Of a stretch of 64,000 nt of DNA, positions 24,458 through 34,174 are shown one piece after another. The number at the start of each line of letters is the position of its first letter. The stretch's first letter is position 1. This DNA is from Parvularcula mediterranea. Its GTDB lineage: Bacteria; Pseudomonadota; Alphaproteobacteria; Caulobacterales; Parvularculaceae. Below the pieces are notes generated by a model. That model saw nothing but the letters and a program-made list of their open reading frames with translations. It ran no database searches and was not told the origin of the DNA. The DNA is taken from contig NZ_JABFCX010000003.1 in the NCBI RefSeq assembly GCF_013085255.1, positions 815,288 through 879,287 of the forward strand, written 5' to 3'. The position numbers and the translations under genes are program-made.

Positions 24458-26052
24458 TATTGCGCCTCGCCCGATACCCAGCGGCCGTTGATCATCGTCG
24501 CCACAGCCCGCGCTTGCGAGGGGCCTGCGAACGGGTCGCCCTCGAAGATTGAGAGATCCGCAGCGAACCCAGGCGCAAGCGTGCCGATGGAACCGCCCCG
24601 ACCGATCGACAGGGCGGGCGAGGTGGTGAAGAGCGCGAGCGCCTCGGCGCGGCTGAGCGCTTCCTCGGGATGCCAGCCTTCGCCGGAGAAGCCTTCGAGG
24701 TCCTGCCGCACATGGGCTGCGTAAAGCTCGATCCGAGGGTCACCCTGCTCCACAGGAGCGTCCGAGCCGAAGACGATCAGCGTGCCCTCGCCCGCCAGGC
24801 TGTTCCACGCATAGGCGCCGCGTAGGCGCTCCATGCCCAGCCTCTCGGGCGCGAAGTGGAGGTCACCGATAGCGTGGCTCGGCTGCATCGAGGCGATGAC
24901 CCCGGTGCTCGCAAAGCGGTCAAGGTCGACCGGGTCGACGATCTGGGCGTGCTCGATCCGCAGGACGGCCTTGGGGAAGTCCTCGCGAAGCTCTCCGTAC
25001 CAGGAGAGAATGTCGTCATTGGCCTGATCACCGATGGCGTGGGTCGTGATCTGGAGGCCGTTCGATGCCGCCTCGCGATAGACCCCCATCGCATCATCTT
25101 TGGTGAGGAGGCGCAGTCCAATCGTGGCAGGCTCATCAGAGTACGGCTCTTTAAGGAGAGCACCGCGCGAGCCGAGAGCGCCATCGGCATAGAACTTGAC
25201 GCCGAGGTTGCAGACGAGGCCCGTCGCGTCGCAACCCGGCCCCTCCTCGATCACCGTTCCCATCGCATCACGGGTGACGAAATTGGCAACCCGCAGTGGA
25301 AGCTCGCCGGCTGCTGCCAGCTCCTTGAGGAGCGGCAGGTCCTCTCCGTCCACGGACATGTTATGCACCGAGGTCCAGCCGCGGGAGGCATAGGTCTCCG
25401 CGCCGAGGCGCAAGGCTTCCCGGCGGCGCTCGACGTCCAGCTCAGGCATAAGCGGCATCACAAGATCCATCGCATAGTCGATAAGATAGCCCGTCGCCTG
25501 ACCGTCGGCGTCCCGCACGATGCGCCCGCCCTCAGGATCCTCCGTGTCGGCATCAATTCCTGCCGCCTCGAGCGTTGCCGTGTTCACCGCCATGGCGTGG
25601 CCGTCCGCACGGGTCAGGAGAACGGGACGGTCGCTGACGATTTCATCAAGGTCACGGCGGTCGAGGGCCCTGCCTTCCGGCCAACCCGTCTCAATCCAGC
25701 CCCTGCCGATGATCGCGCCCTCGGGCTGCTCCTCGGCAGTTCTTGCGAGCGCCCGTTTCACGTCCTCGACAGACCGTGCGCTGTCGAGGTTCAGGGTCAT
25801 TTCCCTGAGGCCGATCCCGAGAAGGTGCACATGGCTGTCCGTGAGGCCGGGGAATGCCGTCTGGTCATCCGCGAGGCGAGTACGGCATGTGGCGGGTACG
25901 GACGGCATGTCGCTCGCCTTGCCAACCTCGCGCACCTTACCGCGCGCGATGGCGACCGCCTCATGGGTGCCGGTGGGCAGTTCGATCCGCCCTTCGATCA
26001 CACGGAAATCGCATTCCGTCTGCATGGTGAGCATCAGCATGAGCGCGAGCAT
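24457..26052 (-). CDS. Amidohydrolase (YtcJ-like, N-acyl/imidazolonepropionase-type fold)
   Basis: A 531-aa metal-dependent hydrolase of the amidohydrolase_3 family. It shows DSHVHLLG (metal-binding HxH), the later His in THAIGDQAND and RIEHAQ, and the Asp in VFGSDAPVEQGDP. A short hydrophobic N-terminus suggests export. YtcJ-type enzymes have poorly known substrates. It ends 11 bp after pyrD begins its own upstream neighbourhood on the same strand (pyrD stop 26064), so pyrD and this gene may be co-transcribed. Confidence 0.9.
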   Translation of the reverse strand: MLALMLMLTMQTECDFRVIEGRIELPTGTHEAVAIARGKVREVGKASDMPSVPATCRTRLADDQTAFPGLTDSHVHLLGIGLREMTLNLDSARSVEDVKRALARTAEEQPEGAIIGRGWIETGWPEGRALDRRDLDEIVSDRPVLLTRADGHAMAVNTATLEAAGIDADTEDPEGGRIVRDADGQATGYLIDYAMDLVMPLMPELDVERRREALRLGAETYASRGWTSVHNMSVDGEDLPLLKELAAAGELPLRVANFVTRDAMGTVIEEGPGCDATGLVCNLGVKFYADGALGSRGALLKEPYSDEPATIGLRLLTKDDAMGVYREAASNGLQITTHAIGDQANDDILSWYGELREDFPKAVLRIEHAQIVDPVDLDRFASTGVIASMQPSHAIGDLHFAPERLGMERLRGAYAWNSLAGEGTLIVFGSDAPVEQGDPRIELYAAHVRQDLEGFSGEGWHPEEALSRAEALALFTTSPALSIGRGGSIGTLAPGFAADLSIFEGDPFAGPSQARAVATMINGRWVSGEAQ

Positions 26053-26063
26053 GGCGTCTCTCC

Positions 26064-27098
26064 TTAAAGGGCCGCTCCCACGGCATCGTCGATTGTCTTG
26101 AAGCCTTCAGCCTTGAGGAGCTGAGGAAGTTCTTCGAGCATGCGCGTGACGAGGCCAGGGCCCTGGTAAATCAGCGCGGTGTAGAGTTGGACGGCAGAGG
26201 CGCCGTTCTTGATTTTGGTGAAGGCGTCCTCGGCCGAGGTGATCCCGCCCACGCCGATGAGGGGCAAGCGGCCGCCCAGTTCGTTAGCGAAGTCCCGCAG
26301 AACCTCCGTGGACATCTCAAAGAGAGGCTTTCCCGAAAGCCCGCCCTTTTCTGCGGCGTCAGAGCTCTTCAGCCCATCGCGCGAGAGGGTCGTGTTCGAG
26401 ACGATCATGCCATCGACCCCGCTTTCGAGCGCAGCCGCAGCAATGTCAGCCTTGTCCTCGTCGGTCAGGTCCGGCGCGACCTTGACGAAGACAGGCTTGG
26501 ACGTCGTCCGGGCAGCGATCACGCGGGAGAGAAGTCCAGCAAGCGCCTCACGCCCCTGCAGGTCACGAAGACCCTCCGTGTTCGGAGAGCTGACATTCAC
26601 GGTCAGGAAGGAGACATCGTGCTCAAGCGCCTTGAGACTCGTCACATAGTCGCCGGCCCGGTCTTCACTGTCTTTGTTGGCACCGAGATTGATCCCGACG
26701 ACACCGGGCTTCCCAGCCCTCGCCTTAAGACGTGCACCGATGGTCTGGAGGCCGTCATTGTTGAAGCCGTAGCGGTTGATGACCGCATCATCCTCACGCA
26801 GCCTGAAGACCCGCGGGGAGGGATTGCCCGGCTGGGGCCTAGGGGTGACAGCACCCACCTCGGCAAAGCCGAAACCCATGGCGAGCAGCGCGTCAGGAAC
26901 CTCAGCATTCTTGTCGAACCCCGCAGCGATGCCGATAGGGTTCGGAAGGTCCATACCCGCAATTCGCGTCCTGAGCGCCGGGTCGACAAGGCCATGGTAG
27001 CGCGGGGCAAAAGGAGACTTCAGCCCACGGATCGTAGCTTTATGCGCCTCCTCAGGAGGCAGCAGCGTCAGCGCCTTCGTGGCCAGATCGCCAAACAC
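26064..27098 (-). CDS. pyrD: Dihydroorotate dehydrogenase (quinone), class 2
   Basis: This enzyme oxidises dihydroorotate to orotate in pyrimidine synthesis, passing electrons to quinone at the inner membrane. The 344-aa length, the N-terminal membrane-association helix, PIGIAAGFDKNAEV, the FMN-binding VNVSSPNT segment with the class 2 catalytic serine, and GVGGITSAEDA all fit the family. It lies 11 bp downstream of the RimB-RimK fusion gene on the same strand. Confidence 0.96.
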   Translation of the reverse strand: MFGDLATKALTLLPPEEAHKATIRGLKSPFAPRYHGLVDPALRTRIAGMDLPNPIGIAAGFDKNAEVPDALLAMGFGFAEVGAVTPRPQPGNPSPRVFRLREDDAVINRYGFNNDGLQTIGARLKARAGKPGVVGINLGANKDSEDRAGDYVTSLKALEHDVSFLTVNVSSPNTEGLRDLQGREALAGLLSRVIAARTTSKPVFVKVAPDLTDEDKADIAAAALESGVDGMIVSNTTLSRDGLKSSDAAEKGGLSGKPLFEMSTEVLRDFANELGGRLPLIGVGGITSAEDAFTKIKNGASAVQLYTALIYQGPGLVTRMLEELPQLLKAEGFKTIDDAVGAAL

Positions 27099-27109
27099 GG
27101 CCGCCCGCC

Positions 27110-28510
27110 TCAGGCTGCGGAACCGACGCGGCGCCTGCGCTTGATGGCGCTCGCTGCACGTCGTTCGATATGCTGGAAGACGAGGTCCGCCACGTCCTTC
27201 TTTGAACTGGCCTCAATGCCCTCAAGACCGGGGCTCGAATTGACCTCGAGCACCTTGGGACCCGTTTCAGAGCGCAGGAGATCGACGCCGGCGAACCCGA
27301 GGCCGAGGGACTTGGCAGCCTTCAGCGCCACTTCACGCTCTTCCTTTGAGATTTTGACCAGCTGCGCCGTGCCGCCCTGGTGGAGGTTCGAGCGGAACTC
27401 TCCGGGTGCGGCCGTTCTCTTCATCGAAGCAACGACCTTTCCGCCAATGACGAGGCAGCGAATATCTTCGCCGTTCGCTTCTTTCACGAATTGCTGGACA
27501 AGGAAGTCAGCCTTCAGATTACGGAAGGCCGAGATCACCGACTCAGCGGCCTTCTTGGTCTCCGCAAGGACGACGCCCTTGCCTTGGGTCGATTCAAGGA
27601 GCTTCAGGATGATAGGCGGTGTACCCATCAGTTTGATCAAGCTATCCGTATCCTTGGGCGACGAGGCAAACGCCGTAACCGGCATGCCAATCCCGTCCCG
27701 CGCGAGGATCTGGTGGGCATAGAGCTTGTCACGGCTCGCAAGGATCGCATCGGAGCGGTTTATGCAGTAGGCGCCCGTCGTCTCGAACTGCCTGACCACA
27801 GCTGTTCCGTATGCGGTGATCGACGAGCCAATCCGCGGGATCACCGCATCATAGCTTGGCAGCGCCTTGCCGTCGTAGTGCACCTCGGGCTTCTCGGCAT
27901 TGATCAGCATGTAGCAGCGGGACGTATCGATTGGCTCGACCACGTGGCCGCGCGCCTCACCAGCTTCGATCAGCCTCCGCGAGGAATAGATCTTCGGCTC
28001 CTTGGTCAGGACCGCGATCCTCAGTGCACGTTTCTGCGGCGCGCGATTGATCAGCTTGTCGTAGGCATCATAGCTGAGCTCAGGCTGCCTGTGGCTCTCC
28101 GTGGGCACCACCGTCGGCGCACCGCCGGGGAAAGCTTCCAGTGCCTGACGGCCGAGCAGCATGTGATAGGCCATGCCCCCACGATCACTCAGTGTCAGGA
28201 GGATTGGCCAGCTCTCTTCGCCGAATTGGATCTTGGTCTCAATCGTCCAGCGCCGTTCGGTCTCACCGTTTGACGACGTAACGTCGCGGCGGTCGAGGAC
28301 GTCTGCGGAGCAATAGACTTCGAAGTCAGGCCGCTCCGGGATCGGATGGACGCCGAAGCGCACTTTCGGCTTACTGGACGGCCCGAAGGGCTCAACCGAG
28401 AAAGCGTGCAGGGCTGACGTCTTCGCGCCCGTATCGACCTTCGCCTTGATCGCCGGCAGCCCGAGCGCCGGAAGGGCGATCCACTCTTCCCAACCGAGCT
28501 CCAAGGTCAA
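27110..28510 (-). CDS. RimB-like zinc-protease domain fused to a RimK ATP-grasp ligase
   Basis: A 466-aa fusion. Residues about 1-140 match the RimB/ATP-dependent zinc protease family ([11 protein letters not shown] aspartic-protease-like loop). Residues about 160-450 match RimK ATP-grasp ligases, which add glutamates to ribosomal protein S6 ([44 protein letters not shown]). RimB and RimK are separate, interacting proteins in other bacteria. The start is TTG 28510, overlapping the TerB stop (TTGA). The target may be S6 or another protein; this is inferred from the family. Confidence 0.9.
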   Translation of the reverse strand: MTLELGWEEWIALPALGLPAIKAKVDTGAKTSALHAFSVEPFGPSSKPKVRFGVHPIPERPDFEVYCSADVLDRRDVTSSNGETERRWTIETKIQFGEESWPILLTLSDRGGMAYHMLLGRQALEAFPGGAPTVVPTESHRQPELSYDAYDKLINRAPQKRALRIAVLTKEPKIYSSRRLIEAGEARGHVVEPIDTSRCYMLINAEKPEVHYDGKALPSYDAVIPRIGSSITAYGTAVVRQFETTGAYCINRSDAILASRDKLYAHQILARDGIGMPVTAFASSPKDTDSLIKLMGTPPIILKLLESTQGKGVVLAETKKAAESVISAFRNLKADFLVQQFVKEANGEDIRCLVIGGKVVASMKRTAAPGEFRSNLHQGGTAQLVKISKEEREVALKAAKSLGLGFAGVDLLRSETGPKVLEVNSSPGLEGIEASSKKDVADLVFQHIERRAASAIKRRRRVGSAA

Positions 28511-28941
28511 ACCGGCGCCTCCATGGTCATGTGGCGTGCCCGGGCGGCATGCTCGATGGCTGCAGCACCCTCATCGGTGACACCCAGCTTCTCGCGGACG
28601 AGTTCAAGGATGCGGATCTCTTCGAGGTTCAGGCTCTCATCGGCGGTCACGACATCGACCACGGCAGCGTAAGCCGTCTCGATCAGATGCTCGGGCAGCG
28701 CTGCGTGCGCCGCGTCGATGACCTTGTGAAGACCGCCGTCAGAACCCATCAGCTGGCCAGCCTGCTCGGCGTGGGCAACGAGTTCTTCCTCGTGCTGCTG
28801 GGTGAAGACCGGGAAAGTCCTGACCACCCGGCCAATGGTCCTGAGCTCGGAAGGGTTGATGGAGCCGTCGACTGCGGACGCCATGATCATCAGATAGATG
28901 ATCGCCTCCTGAGGCGTAAGATTGGGAGGTGTCGTCGCCAT
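28507..28941 (-). CDS. TerB-family protein
   Basis: A 144-aa helical protein of the TerB/DjlA-N group with [12 protein letters not shown] and [11 protein letters not shown] acidic helices that can bind metal. ATG 28941 has GGAG upstream and gives a shorter, better N-terminus than 28959. The stop codon overlaps the RimB-RimK start, so the two are translationally coupled. It is different in sequence from the TerB protein at 7485. Function unknown. Confidence 0.84.
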   Translation of the reverse strand: MATTPPNLTPQEAIIYLMIMASAVDGSINPSELRTIGRVVRTFPVFTQQHEEELVAHAEQAGQLMGSDGGLHKVIDAAHAALPEHLIETAYAAVVDVVTADESLNLEEIRILELVREKLGVTDEGAAAIEHAARARHMTMEAPV

Positions 28942-29034
28942 ACCGGGGCTCCTTCGCAAGCACGTCTTTTCGCCTGAGGCCCTATCCAGTGGCGGGGCGG
29001 GGCGTCAACGCACAGTGCTGACACAAGCGAGGGA

Positions 29035-30111
29035 TCAGCGCTCTGCCGTTGCCTCACGGATGGCCTTGGCCCTGTCTTTCAGCCCGGGATGCGAGGAGAG
29101 CCACGAGCTTTTCTCATCCGCGTCAGCGCCGGTGAGGGCCTCGAGCGCTTCAAGGAGCGCCATCGGGTCGAGGCCTGCAGCGGCAGCCAGCTGCGCACCG
29201 GTACGGTCCGCCTCCCGCTCGCTCCGGCGCGACACGGAGAGGTTGGAGAGCACCGCGCCCTGAACCACCGCATCCTCGGCCAGCGCCGAAAGGTCCCCTC
29301 CGAGAAAGAGGATCAGAGCCCCCACCCCTGCGGAGCGGTAGAGGGCATAAAGCCCGTGCCTATGGTGCACATGGGCGATCTCATGGGCGAGCACCGCCGC
29401 GACCATCTCGTCCTCTTCGAGCACGTCGAGAAGATCATCGGTGACCACGACCTGTCCGCCGGGCAGCGCGAGGGCATTGGGACCAATCGCTGGCGCGTGG
29501 CGGAAGTCGAGCCTGAAGACGACATCTTCCCGTGCCCAGGGCTGGTTTTCGTAGGCAGAAACCAGCTCAGCGAACGCCTCCTGGAGAGCTTCACGGCGGC
29601 TCTCATCGGCCTCGGTTTCGCGGAACAGGGTGGCGTCGAGGCTCCGCATGGAACCCGCTGCGATGGCTCGCTCCGCCTCCTGCGGCGTGCGGTCGACCGC
29701 AGCCTGGGTGGCTGCTGGTAGGCCAAAGACCGTGATCCCGATGAGGGAGACGACCACGAACACGACCGCGACGAGGATCGCTGGAAGGCTGCCTTCGAGC
29801 GCTGACAGCGCGCCTCTGCCAAAGCCGCCGAACGCCCTGTCGATACCGTCATTGTCGTCGGTCTCGAACGTCCAGCTTCCTATCATCTCGACCCTTCGCG
29901 GGACCGAGCCGAGACGCGCGGAGATCGCGACATCGCCCCGCGCCTCTTCTGCGAGAACGGGTCCGCCGCCAGCCTCCGCGATCCTGACGAGCTTCCGCTC
30001 TACGGTCAGGCGGGCAGGCACAGGGGTGCCTGAACCTGCCCGGTAGAACTTGCCAGCGACCGGCGTGATGTCAGAGGCCGATGCCAATATCGATGCCTTC
30101 CATGTCGACAT
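29035..30111 (-). CDS. M48-family metallopeptidase with internal membrane helix
   Basis: A 358-aa membrane peptidase. A soluble N-terminal part is followed by a transmembrane segment (about 110-132), then the M48 domain with HEIAH (243-247) and the third zinc ligand in SEREADRTG. The C-terminal TPR-like tail ends in WLSSHPGLKDRAKAI, typical of this group. Its start overlaps the DUF898 gene by 41 bp, so the pair is translated together; the same pairing occurs elsewhere, hinting at a shared role in envelope protein quality control. Confidence 0.92.
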   Translation of the reverse strand: MSTWKASILASASDITPVAGKFYRAGSGTPVPARLTVERKLVRIAEAGGGPVLAEEARGDVAISARLGSVPRRVEMIGSWTFETDDNDGIDRAFGGFGRGALSALEGSLPAILVAVVFVVVSLIGITVFGLPAATQAAVDRTPQEAERAIAAGSMRSLDATLFRETEADESRREALQEAFAELVSAYENQPWAREDVVFRLDFRHAPAIGPNALALPGGQVVVTDDLLDVLEEDEMVAAVLAHEIAHVHHRHGLYALYRSAGVGALILFLGGDLSALAEDAVVQGAVLSNLSVSRRSEREADRTGAQLAAAAGLDPMALLEALEALTGADADEKSSWLSSHPGLKDRAKAIREATAER

Positions 30112-31162
30112 ATTCTTCGCCGATGACGCCCTGGGTTTCTTTCACGCTTTCGACGAACTGGTCGAGCGGGCCGCCCGGGATGACGAACGTGTTCTCGGCA
30201 AGGAACCGGCTGAGCCTGATCCGTGCCCACGGGATGAGGAAGCCCAAGGAGACAGCGACCGCAATGAGGTTCGAGAAGATGATCCACGCGTACTTGCGCT
30301 TGGAAACCGTGCTGTCGAACCGGTGGTTCCCGTCGAGGACAAGCTCGCGGAACACGATGTTCCGTACACCGGCGCGGTAGACGTAGATCAGGAGCGCTGC
30401 CGCAAGCATCATGAAGTAGGCTGGGATGATCGCAGCAATCACGCTCGCAGGCAGGGTGTCGCCCTCAAGGCCGGCTTGGCTGGACGCGATGATGGGGCCC
30501 ACGATCAGCGCGAGCGCCCCTACGTACAGAAGAACGCCGACGACAAAGACCCCGCCGAAGAGGCCATAGAGCTTGCCGAGCGGCACTTGGACGTCAAACC
30601 CGCGGTCGCCGAAGCTGAAGCGCTTGTAGGCCCATTCCTGCGTCCACTTTGTGACCACCGGAATGCCGAGGCCGAGGGTCACCACCGAAAGGATCGGCGC
30701 CAAGTACATGATGACGAAGGTCGGCCAGTAATCCGTGCGGAAATCGAAACCGACATTCCGCCAGCGCGTCACGCGCGACTGGAACCTCAGCGCCCGGCTA
30801 ATGAGCCACGGGAAGAGGAAGAAGAAAACAATGAGCAGCGCCACACCGGCCTCGGGCACATACTGGGCGAGGACGTTGAAAGCGACCAGCACGGCGAAAA
30901 CGATGAGCCGCGCGATGAGGATCTGCATCGGCTTGGCCGCATAGTGGAAAGCGTCGCCATCAAGCCGGGTCGAGCCGTAGAAGTAGCGGTTCGTCCTGAC
31001 CTTCGCCCACGCCGAATAGACCCCGAGGGTCGCGATCGTAAGGAGGAGATTGACGATCCAGATGCCGAAATACTCGCCGGCCTTGCCGTGAAACTCGAAG
31101 GGAAGTCGTGCCTCGGAGGCGTGCGGCTGCTCGCTCTCCGCAGTGGTGGAAGTGTCTGTCAT
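30071..31162 (-). CDS. DUF898/YjgN-family membrane protein
   Basis: A 363-aa protein with several hydrophobic helices. It contains the FEFHGKAGEYFGIWIVNLLLTI and WAKVRTNRYFYGSTRLDG-type motifs of DUF898, occurring twice in partly repeated form (the second as RKYAWIIFSNL...WARIRLSRFL). Function is unknown. It overlaps the M48 peptidase gene by 41 bp. Confidence 0.9.
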   Translation of the reverse strand: MTDTSTTAESEQPHASEARLPFEFHGKAGEYFGIWIVNLLLTIATLGVYSAWAKVRTNRYFYGSTRLDGDAFHYAAKPMQILIARLIVFAVLVAFNVLAQYVPEAGVALLIVFFFLFPWLISRALRFQSRVTRWRNVGFDFRTDYWPTFVIMYLAPILSVVTLGLGIPVVTKWTQEWAYKRFSFGDRGFDVQVPLGKLYGLFGGVFVVGVLLYVGALALIVGPIIASSQAGLEGDTLPASVIAAIIPAYFMMLAAALLIYVYRAGVRNIVFRELVLDGNHRFDSTVSKRKYAWIIFSNLIAVAVSLGFLIPWARIRLSRFLAENTFVIPGGPLDQFVESVKETQGVIGEEYVDMEGIDIGIGL

Positions 31163-31356
31163 GGATGCTCTGCCCTGCTGTCCTGTGACCCTGCTACCTG
31201 CAGTTCTTCTCCTAAGACAATGCTTCCCTTTCCAGTTTTATCACTGCGCAGATGGTCGAGGCCTCGCGATGCCACCAAGGAACTCTCTTCGTCAGCCTAG
31301 AAATGATCGCAAGCGGTGGAGGTGACAAAGCCGGGCCACAAGCTTACCTCGCCGCA

Positions 31357-32268
31357 ATGAACGCGAGCGCTCCCACCTCCCCCGCCGAGACCCGCACGGG
31401 CTTTCTCTCTGCGCTTCTCTGCTATTTCTGGTGGGGTGCGCTGCTGCCGGTCTTCCTGATCGCGCTGAAGTCCGTACCGGCGGATCAGGTGCTCGTGCAC
31501 AGGATCGTCTGGTCGGTCCCCTTCGGCGCGCTAATCATCATCTTCCGCAAGCAGATCCCCGAGGTCGCCCGCGCCCTGCGCCAGCCCAAGGTGATGCTCG
31601 CCATGCTGGGCAGCTCGGCGATGATCGCGGTGAACTGGCTGATCTATATCATCGCCGTTCAGAACGAGCGTCTCTTCGAGGCAGCGCTCGGCTACTACAT
31701 CAACCCGCTGGTCTACGTCCTCGTGGGGGTCGTGCTGCTGGGCGAGAAGCTTAGCGTGGCCAAACAGGTCGCCGTCGGCCTCGCGACCGTGGGCGTTGCG
31801 ATCCTGACCGTCTACGGCGGGCAGTTCCCGACGGTCTCACTCATCCTAGCGGTGACCTTCACGGCCTATGGTCTCTTGAGGAAGCTGACGCCCATCGGCG
31901 CGATGCCGGGCCTCTTTATCGAAACGCTGATCCTCACCCCTGTTGCCCTCGGCTGGCTCTTCTTCGGGCCGGTTCAGGAAACGGCCTTCGGCCAGGACCT
32001 GGGGCTGACAGCGCTTCTGGTCGCTGCGGGCCCGATGACGGTCATCCCGCTTCTCGCCTTCGCTATTGCGGCGAGGAGGCTGCCGCTCTCGGTGATCGGA
32101 TTTCTCCAATTCATCGGCCCTACGCTGCAATTTCTCGTGGGGCTTCTTGCGGGCGAGGCGTTCACGCGGCCACACCAGCTCTGCTTTGCGTTTATCTGGA
32201 CAGCCGTCGCGGTCTTCGCCTTCGACTCGATCAGGTCGGCGCGGAAGAAACCTGCGGTGGAGGGGTAA
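31357..32268 (+). CDS. rarD: EamA/RarD-family transporter
   Basis: A 303-aa drug/metabolite transporter superfamily protein with about ten helices, of the RarD (chloramphenicol-sensitive) subgroup: the opening LSALLCYFWWGALLPVF, VHRIVWSVPF and GYYINPLVYVLVGVVLLGE are diagnostic. ATG 31357 starts just before the first helix; no strong SD is seen and ATG 31303 is an alternative. The transported compound is unknown. Confidence 0.88.
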   Translation: MNASAPTSPAETRTGFLSALLCYFWWGALLPVFLIALKSVPADQVLVHRIVWSVPFGALIIIFRKQIPEVARALRQPKVMLAMLGSSAMIAVNWLIYIIAVQNERLFEAALGYYINPLVYVLVGVVLLGEKLSVAKQVAVGLATVGVAILTVYGGQFPTVSLILAVTFTAYGLLRKLTPIGAMPGLFIETLILTPVALGWLFFGPVQETAFGQDLGLTALLVAAGPMTVIPLLAFAIAARRLPLSVIGFLQFIGPTLQFLVGLLAGEAFTRPHQLCFAFIWTAVAVFAFDSIRSARKKPAVEG

Positions 32269-32395
32269 AGGTCGGCGGGGCACCTTGAGGGGGAACGAGG
32301 GGAGCGGCACCCCGCCTGAGGCTACCGAAGCAGCCCTCGAAAAAGCAAATGGCAGAGAATTCGCGAGATTGAACCCCCCAAGGCCCCGTATTTGC

Positions 32396-32719
32396 TTACA
32401 TGTCGGTTAGCGCCGCGAGGACCGGAATCTCCGTTCGCGCGCCGGTTGCAAGGTTAAGGAGTAACACCCGCTGTTCGCCCTCGGGGCCCTCGATCAGGAA
32501 AAGAGCTTTTCCGTCAGAGTGGCTCACGTGAGACACTTTCTCGCCGACCTGAAGTTCGATAGCCGAGATGTCACTTTGTTGCGTGACAGCCGGTCGCGTG
32601 ACAAGCAGAGTTATCAACACTGCAGTCCCGCCGAGCAGCAAAAGGCCAAGCCCAAGGGCAATGGCCTTGGCGACGCCAACGGGAATGGGTGAAGCGGGCA
32701 TTTCTGGCGAATCGGTCAT
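32396..32719 (-). CDS. DUF6476-family single-pass membrane protein
   Basis: A 107-aa protein with one transmembrane helix (about 20-40) and a short extracytoplasmic beta-rich domain of about 60 residues. It matches the alphaproteobacterial DUF6476 family in size, layout and location beside rluD. Function unknown. ATG 32719 is preferred; 32728 is also possible. Confidence 0.75.
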   Translation of the reverse strand: MTDSPEMPASPIPVGVAKAIALGLGLLLLGGTAVLITLLVTRPAVTQQSDISAIELQVGEKVSHVSHSDGKALFLIEGPEGEQRVLLLNLATGARTEIPVLAALTDM

Positions 32720-32782
32720 GGCCCGCATTTGACAGAAGGCTCCGAGATTTGCACGGGGCGCACGGTGAGAGATCCTATCCAT

Positions 32783-33772
32783 ATGACCGCCCTGGAAGGC
32801 ACCGGCGAGCGCATCGACCGCTGGCTGGCCGAACGTACGGACTATTCCCGTACCCAAGTGAAGAACCTCATCAAGGAAGGGGCTTTGACGTTGAGCGGGG
32901 AGGCCATGACCGACCCGACCCACAAGATCGCCGAAGGCGACGAGATCGCGCTGGTCCCTCCCCCGGTGAAAGACGCCGACCCAGAGGCCGAGGACATCCC
33001 CCTCGATGTCCTCTTCGAGGACGAACATCTCATTGCGCTGAACAAACCCGCAGGGCTCGTCGTGCACCCAGCAGCGGGCAATTGGTCAGGCACGCTGGTC
33101 AACGCTCTCCTCCACCATTGCAAGGACTCGCTCTCTGGCATCGGCGGCGTGGCGAGGCCGGGGATCGTCCACCGGCTCGACAAGGACACGTCCGGCGTCA
33201 TGGTCGTCGCCAAGAATGACGAGGCCCACAGGGGCCTGAGGAGGCTTTTCTCCGTGCACGATATTGAGCGCAGCTACCTCGCGCTCATCCATGCCGACCC
33301 TCGCCCCGCGTCAGGGACCATCGACATCCCCATCGCGCGGTCCAAATCCAACCGGCTGAAGCGCGAGCTCGACATGAACTTTAGCCGCCCCGACGCCCGC
33401 GAGGCGGTGACCCACTACAAGCGTCTGGAGGCCTATGGCGAAGGCCGGGGCAAGGTGGCTGGTGAGCCAGTCGCAAGCCTTGTTCAGTGTACGCTGGAGA
33501 CAGGCCGCACCCACCAGATCCGCGTCCACCTCTCAGGCACCGGGCACCCCCTCATCGGTGACAGGCTCTACGGCAAATCGGGTGTCGCAGGCCTTCAGGG
33601 TGCTGACGATATCACCGTGGCTGCACGGGAAGCTGTGCGCAGCTTCTCGAGGCAGGCGCTCCACGCAGCCATCCTTGGCTTCGAGCACCCCGTCACCGGT
33701 GACGACCTGCGCTTTGAAAGCGAACCGCCTCAAGACTTCCAGGACCTCCGCGCCGCACTCCGCGCGCTCTGA
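32783..33772 (+). CDS. rluD: 23S rRNA pseudouridine synthase RluD (RluA family)
   Basis: RluD forms pseudouridines 1911/1915/1917 in helix 69 of 23S rRNA. The N-terminal S4 RNA-binding domain (about 1-60) is followed by the catalytic domain with RLDKDTSG, carrying the active-site Asp. LETGRTHQIRVHL and RQALHA are further family motifs. Length 329 aa from ATG 32783; a GTG at 32765 would add 6 residues. Confidence 0.95.
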   Translation: MTALEGTGERIDRWLAERTDYSRTQVKNLIKEGALTLSGEAMTDPTHKIAEGDEIALVPPPVKDADPEAEDIPLDVLFEDEHLIALNKPAGLVVHPAAGNWSGTLVNALLHHCKDSLSGIGGVARPGIVHRLDKDTSGVMVVAKNDEAHRGLRRLFSVHDIERSYLALIHADPRPASGTIDIPIARSKSNRLKRELDMNFSRPDAREAVTHYKRLEAYGEGRGKVAGEPVASLVQCTLETGRTHQIRVHLSGTGHPLIGDRLYGKSGVAGLQGADDITVAAREAVRSFSRQALHAAILGFEHPVTGDDLRFESEPPQDFQDLRAALRAL

Positions 33773-33787
33773 CGAAAGGCTCGAACC

Positions 33788-33970
33788 ATGGCGAAGAAAA
33801 TGGGCAAGAAGGAGCGCCAGCAACGCGCCGAAGGCTTCTTCATGATCATGGGCGGCATCGTCCTGTGCCTCCCCGGCGTCTTCTATGGCCTCCAGGCCTG
33901 GCCCTTCATCCTCGGCGGGGTCATCCTCATCCCCCTCGGCATCTGGCGCCGCAGCTCGGCGATGCGCTGA
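33788..33970 (+). CDS. Small protein with two transmembrane helices
   Basis: A 60-aa protein with a strongly basic start (MAKKMGKKERQQR) and two predicted helices separated by a Gly/Pro turn, ending in RRSSAMR. It starts 15 bp after rluD with GAAAGG upstream and shares its strand and high GC, so it is probably real and co-transcribed. No family is recognised. Confidence 0.65.
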   Translation: MAKKMGKKERQQRAEGFFMIMGGIVLCLPGVFYGLQAWPFILGGVILIPLGIWRRSSAMR

Positions 33971-34174
33971 CAGATCGCCGCAGCTGCGTGGCGCACGCGA
34001 GCTAGCGCCATGATCGGTCATGAAAGAGCTGATGTTATCGCATATCGGGCTATTGATTTGCTTGAATTAACCATGTCTGCTCCCCGCAATTGGGGGTGAA
34101 ATCATGGCACGCGAGACCCGAAGACGGGTGCTCGACTGGGCCGGCCTCCAGATAAACGAGGAGGTATCCCGGAA

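Noticed and set aside
34082-34104. CCCCGCAATTGGGGGTGAAATC upstream of the metzincin pair as a third operator
   Set aside because: It shares GGGTGAAATC with the site at 22455 but the palindrome spacing and left half-site differ, so I did not include it in the motif.
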